Shown one piece after another: positions 63,532 to 64,000 of a stretch of 64,000 nucleotides of DNA. A model generated the notes under the pieces. That model saw nothing but the letters and a program-made list of their open reading frames with translations. It was not told the DNA's origin and did not search any database. How positions within the stretch are numbered: position 1 is the first letter of the stretch; each line of letters starts with the position of its first letter. Made by a program: the position numbers and the translations under genes. Location: NCBI RefSeq assembly GCF_900102345.1, contig NZ_FNKB01000001.1:2480001-2544000 (forward strand), given 5' to 3'. The DNA is from Leucobacter chromiiresistens (GTDB taxonomy: Bacteria > Actinomycetota > Actinomycetes > Actinomycetales > Microbacteriaceae).

Positions 63532-64000
63532 TCAGCCGATGAGCTGCTGGGCGAACACGTGCGGCGTGAAGCCGGTGAGGTCGCCGATGCCCTCGCCCTG
63601 CCCGACGAGCTTGACGGGAAGGCCGGTCTTCTCCTGCACGGAGAGCACGAACCCGCCCTTCGCCGATCCGTCGAGCTTCGTGAGCACGAGCCCGGTCACG
63701 CCGGCGTGCTGGATGAACGCCTCGGCTTGCGCGAGCCCGTTCTGGCCGGTCGTCGCGTCGAGCACGAGGAGCACCTCGGAGACCGGCGCCTGCTTCTCGA
63801 TGACGCGCCGCACCTTGCCGAGCTCGTCCATGAGGCCGCCCTTCGTCTGCAGGCGGCCGGCGGTGTCGATGATGGCGATCTCGTACTCGGCGTCGATGGC
63901 GCGCTGCACCGTCTGGAACGCCACGGATGCCGGGTCCTGCCCGGCCTGCTGGGGCTTCACGATGTCGACGCCCGCGCGCTCGGCCCACGTCGCGAGCTGC
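63532..64000 (-). CDS. ftsY: Signal recognition particle receptor FtsY (partial, N-terminal part beyond window)
   Basis: The C-terminal 156 residues of the NG GTPase are visible: the edge sequence QLATWAERAGVDIVKPQQAGQDP, then IIDTAGRLQTKGGLMDELGKV (in part), LLVLDATTGQNGLAQAEAF, TKLDGSAKGG, and GQGEGIGDLTGFTPHVFAQQLIG at the end. These match FtsY rather than Ffh (LTGF ending, no M domain). FtsY is the membrane receptor for ribosome-SRP complexes, and ffh is two genes downstream. The beginning of the gene is outside the window. Confidence 0.95.
   Translation of the reverse strand, partial: QLATWAERAGVDIVKPQQAGQDPASVAFQTVQRAIDAEYEIAIIDTAGRLQTKGGLMDELGKVRRVIEKQAPVSEVLLVLDATTGQNGLAQAEAFIQHAGVTGLVLTKLDGSAKGGFVLSVQEKTGLPVKLVGQGEGIGDLTGFTPHVFAQQLIG

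Overview
The window is a high-GC actinobacterial chromosome segment. Gene content and order, Ala- and acid-rich protein tails, many GTG starts and TANNNT -10 boxes point to Microbacteriaceae, and I think a Leucobacter-like organism is most likely (an inference; no rRNA gene is present to settle it). Almost everything is core housekeeping DNA, mostly on the minus strand. I see no tRNA, rRNA, insertion sequence, prophage, CRISPR array or integrated island. No intergenic stretch exceeds 300 bases; the longest (5043-5304, 41275-41527, 52711-52972) are described in the features.

Layout. 1-5042: mltG (cut by the window edge), ruvX, alaS, a small membrane protein, rpsD. 5305-8757: rarA, then a DUF349 coiled-coil protein and an AbiEi-like orphan on the plus strand. 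8796-16324: the stringent-response gene rel, secF, secD, yajC, ruvB, ruvA. 16441-18339: leuA with a Leu-codon leader peptide and attenuator hairpin. 18429-24295: a DUF2207 membrane protein facing era, a CNNM-type protein, ybeY, phoH and a HIT hydrolase. 24328-27949: a CitA/DcuS-like two-component system divergent from a DctA-type dicarboxylate transporter. 27924-35025: rsmE, dnaJ, hrcA (with a CIRCE operator), hemW, a DUF1990 gene, lepA. 35119-36480: a MOSC protein and rpsT. 36617-41274: holA and the DNA-uptake genes comEC and comEA. 41528-46665: leuS and the divergent folate pair pabB/pabC. 46640-52710: cytochrome bd oxidase cydA-cydB with its exporter cydD-cydC. 52973-55779: a plus-strand envelope trio (DedA, DUF2183 phosphatase, FUSC). 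55839-64000: yceI, gatD-murT, trmD, rimM, khpA, rpsP, ffh, a 3-hydroxyacyl-CoA dehydrogenase and ftsY (cut by the window edge).

The genes cluster by function: translation (alaS, rpsD, rpsT, rpsP, leuS, lepA, rsmE, rimM, trmD), protein export (secDF-yajC, ffh, ftsY), recombination (ruvX, rarA, ruvAB), proteostasis (hrcA-dnaJ) and cell envelope (mltG, murT-gatD). About a dozen gene pairs are joined by 4-base GTGA or ATGA overlaps, which suggests translational coupling.

I found no convincing new multi-gene system. The strongest signals are regulatory: a leucine attenuator, a repeated leaderless-promoter pattern (TANNNT, 6-7 bases, start codon) at about nine genes including a back-to-back pabB/pabC pair, a candidate SOS box before ruvAB in a locus without ruvC, a 29-bp intergenic hairpin, and a MurT that lacks the usual cysteine zinc ribbon.
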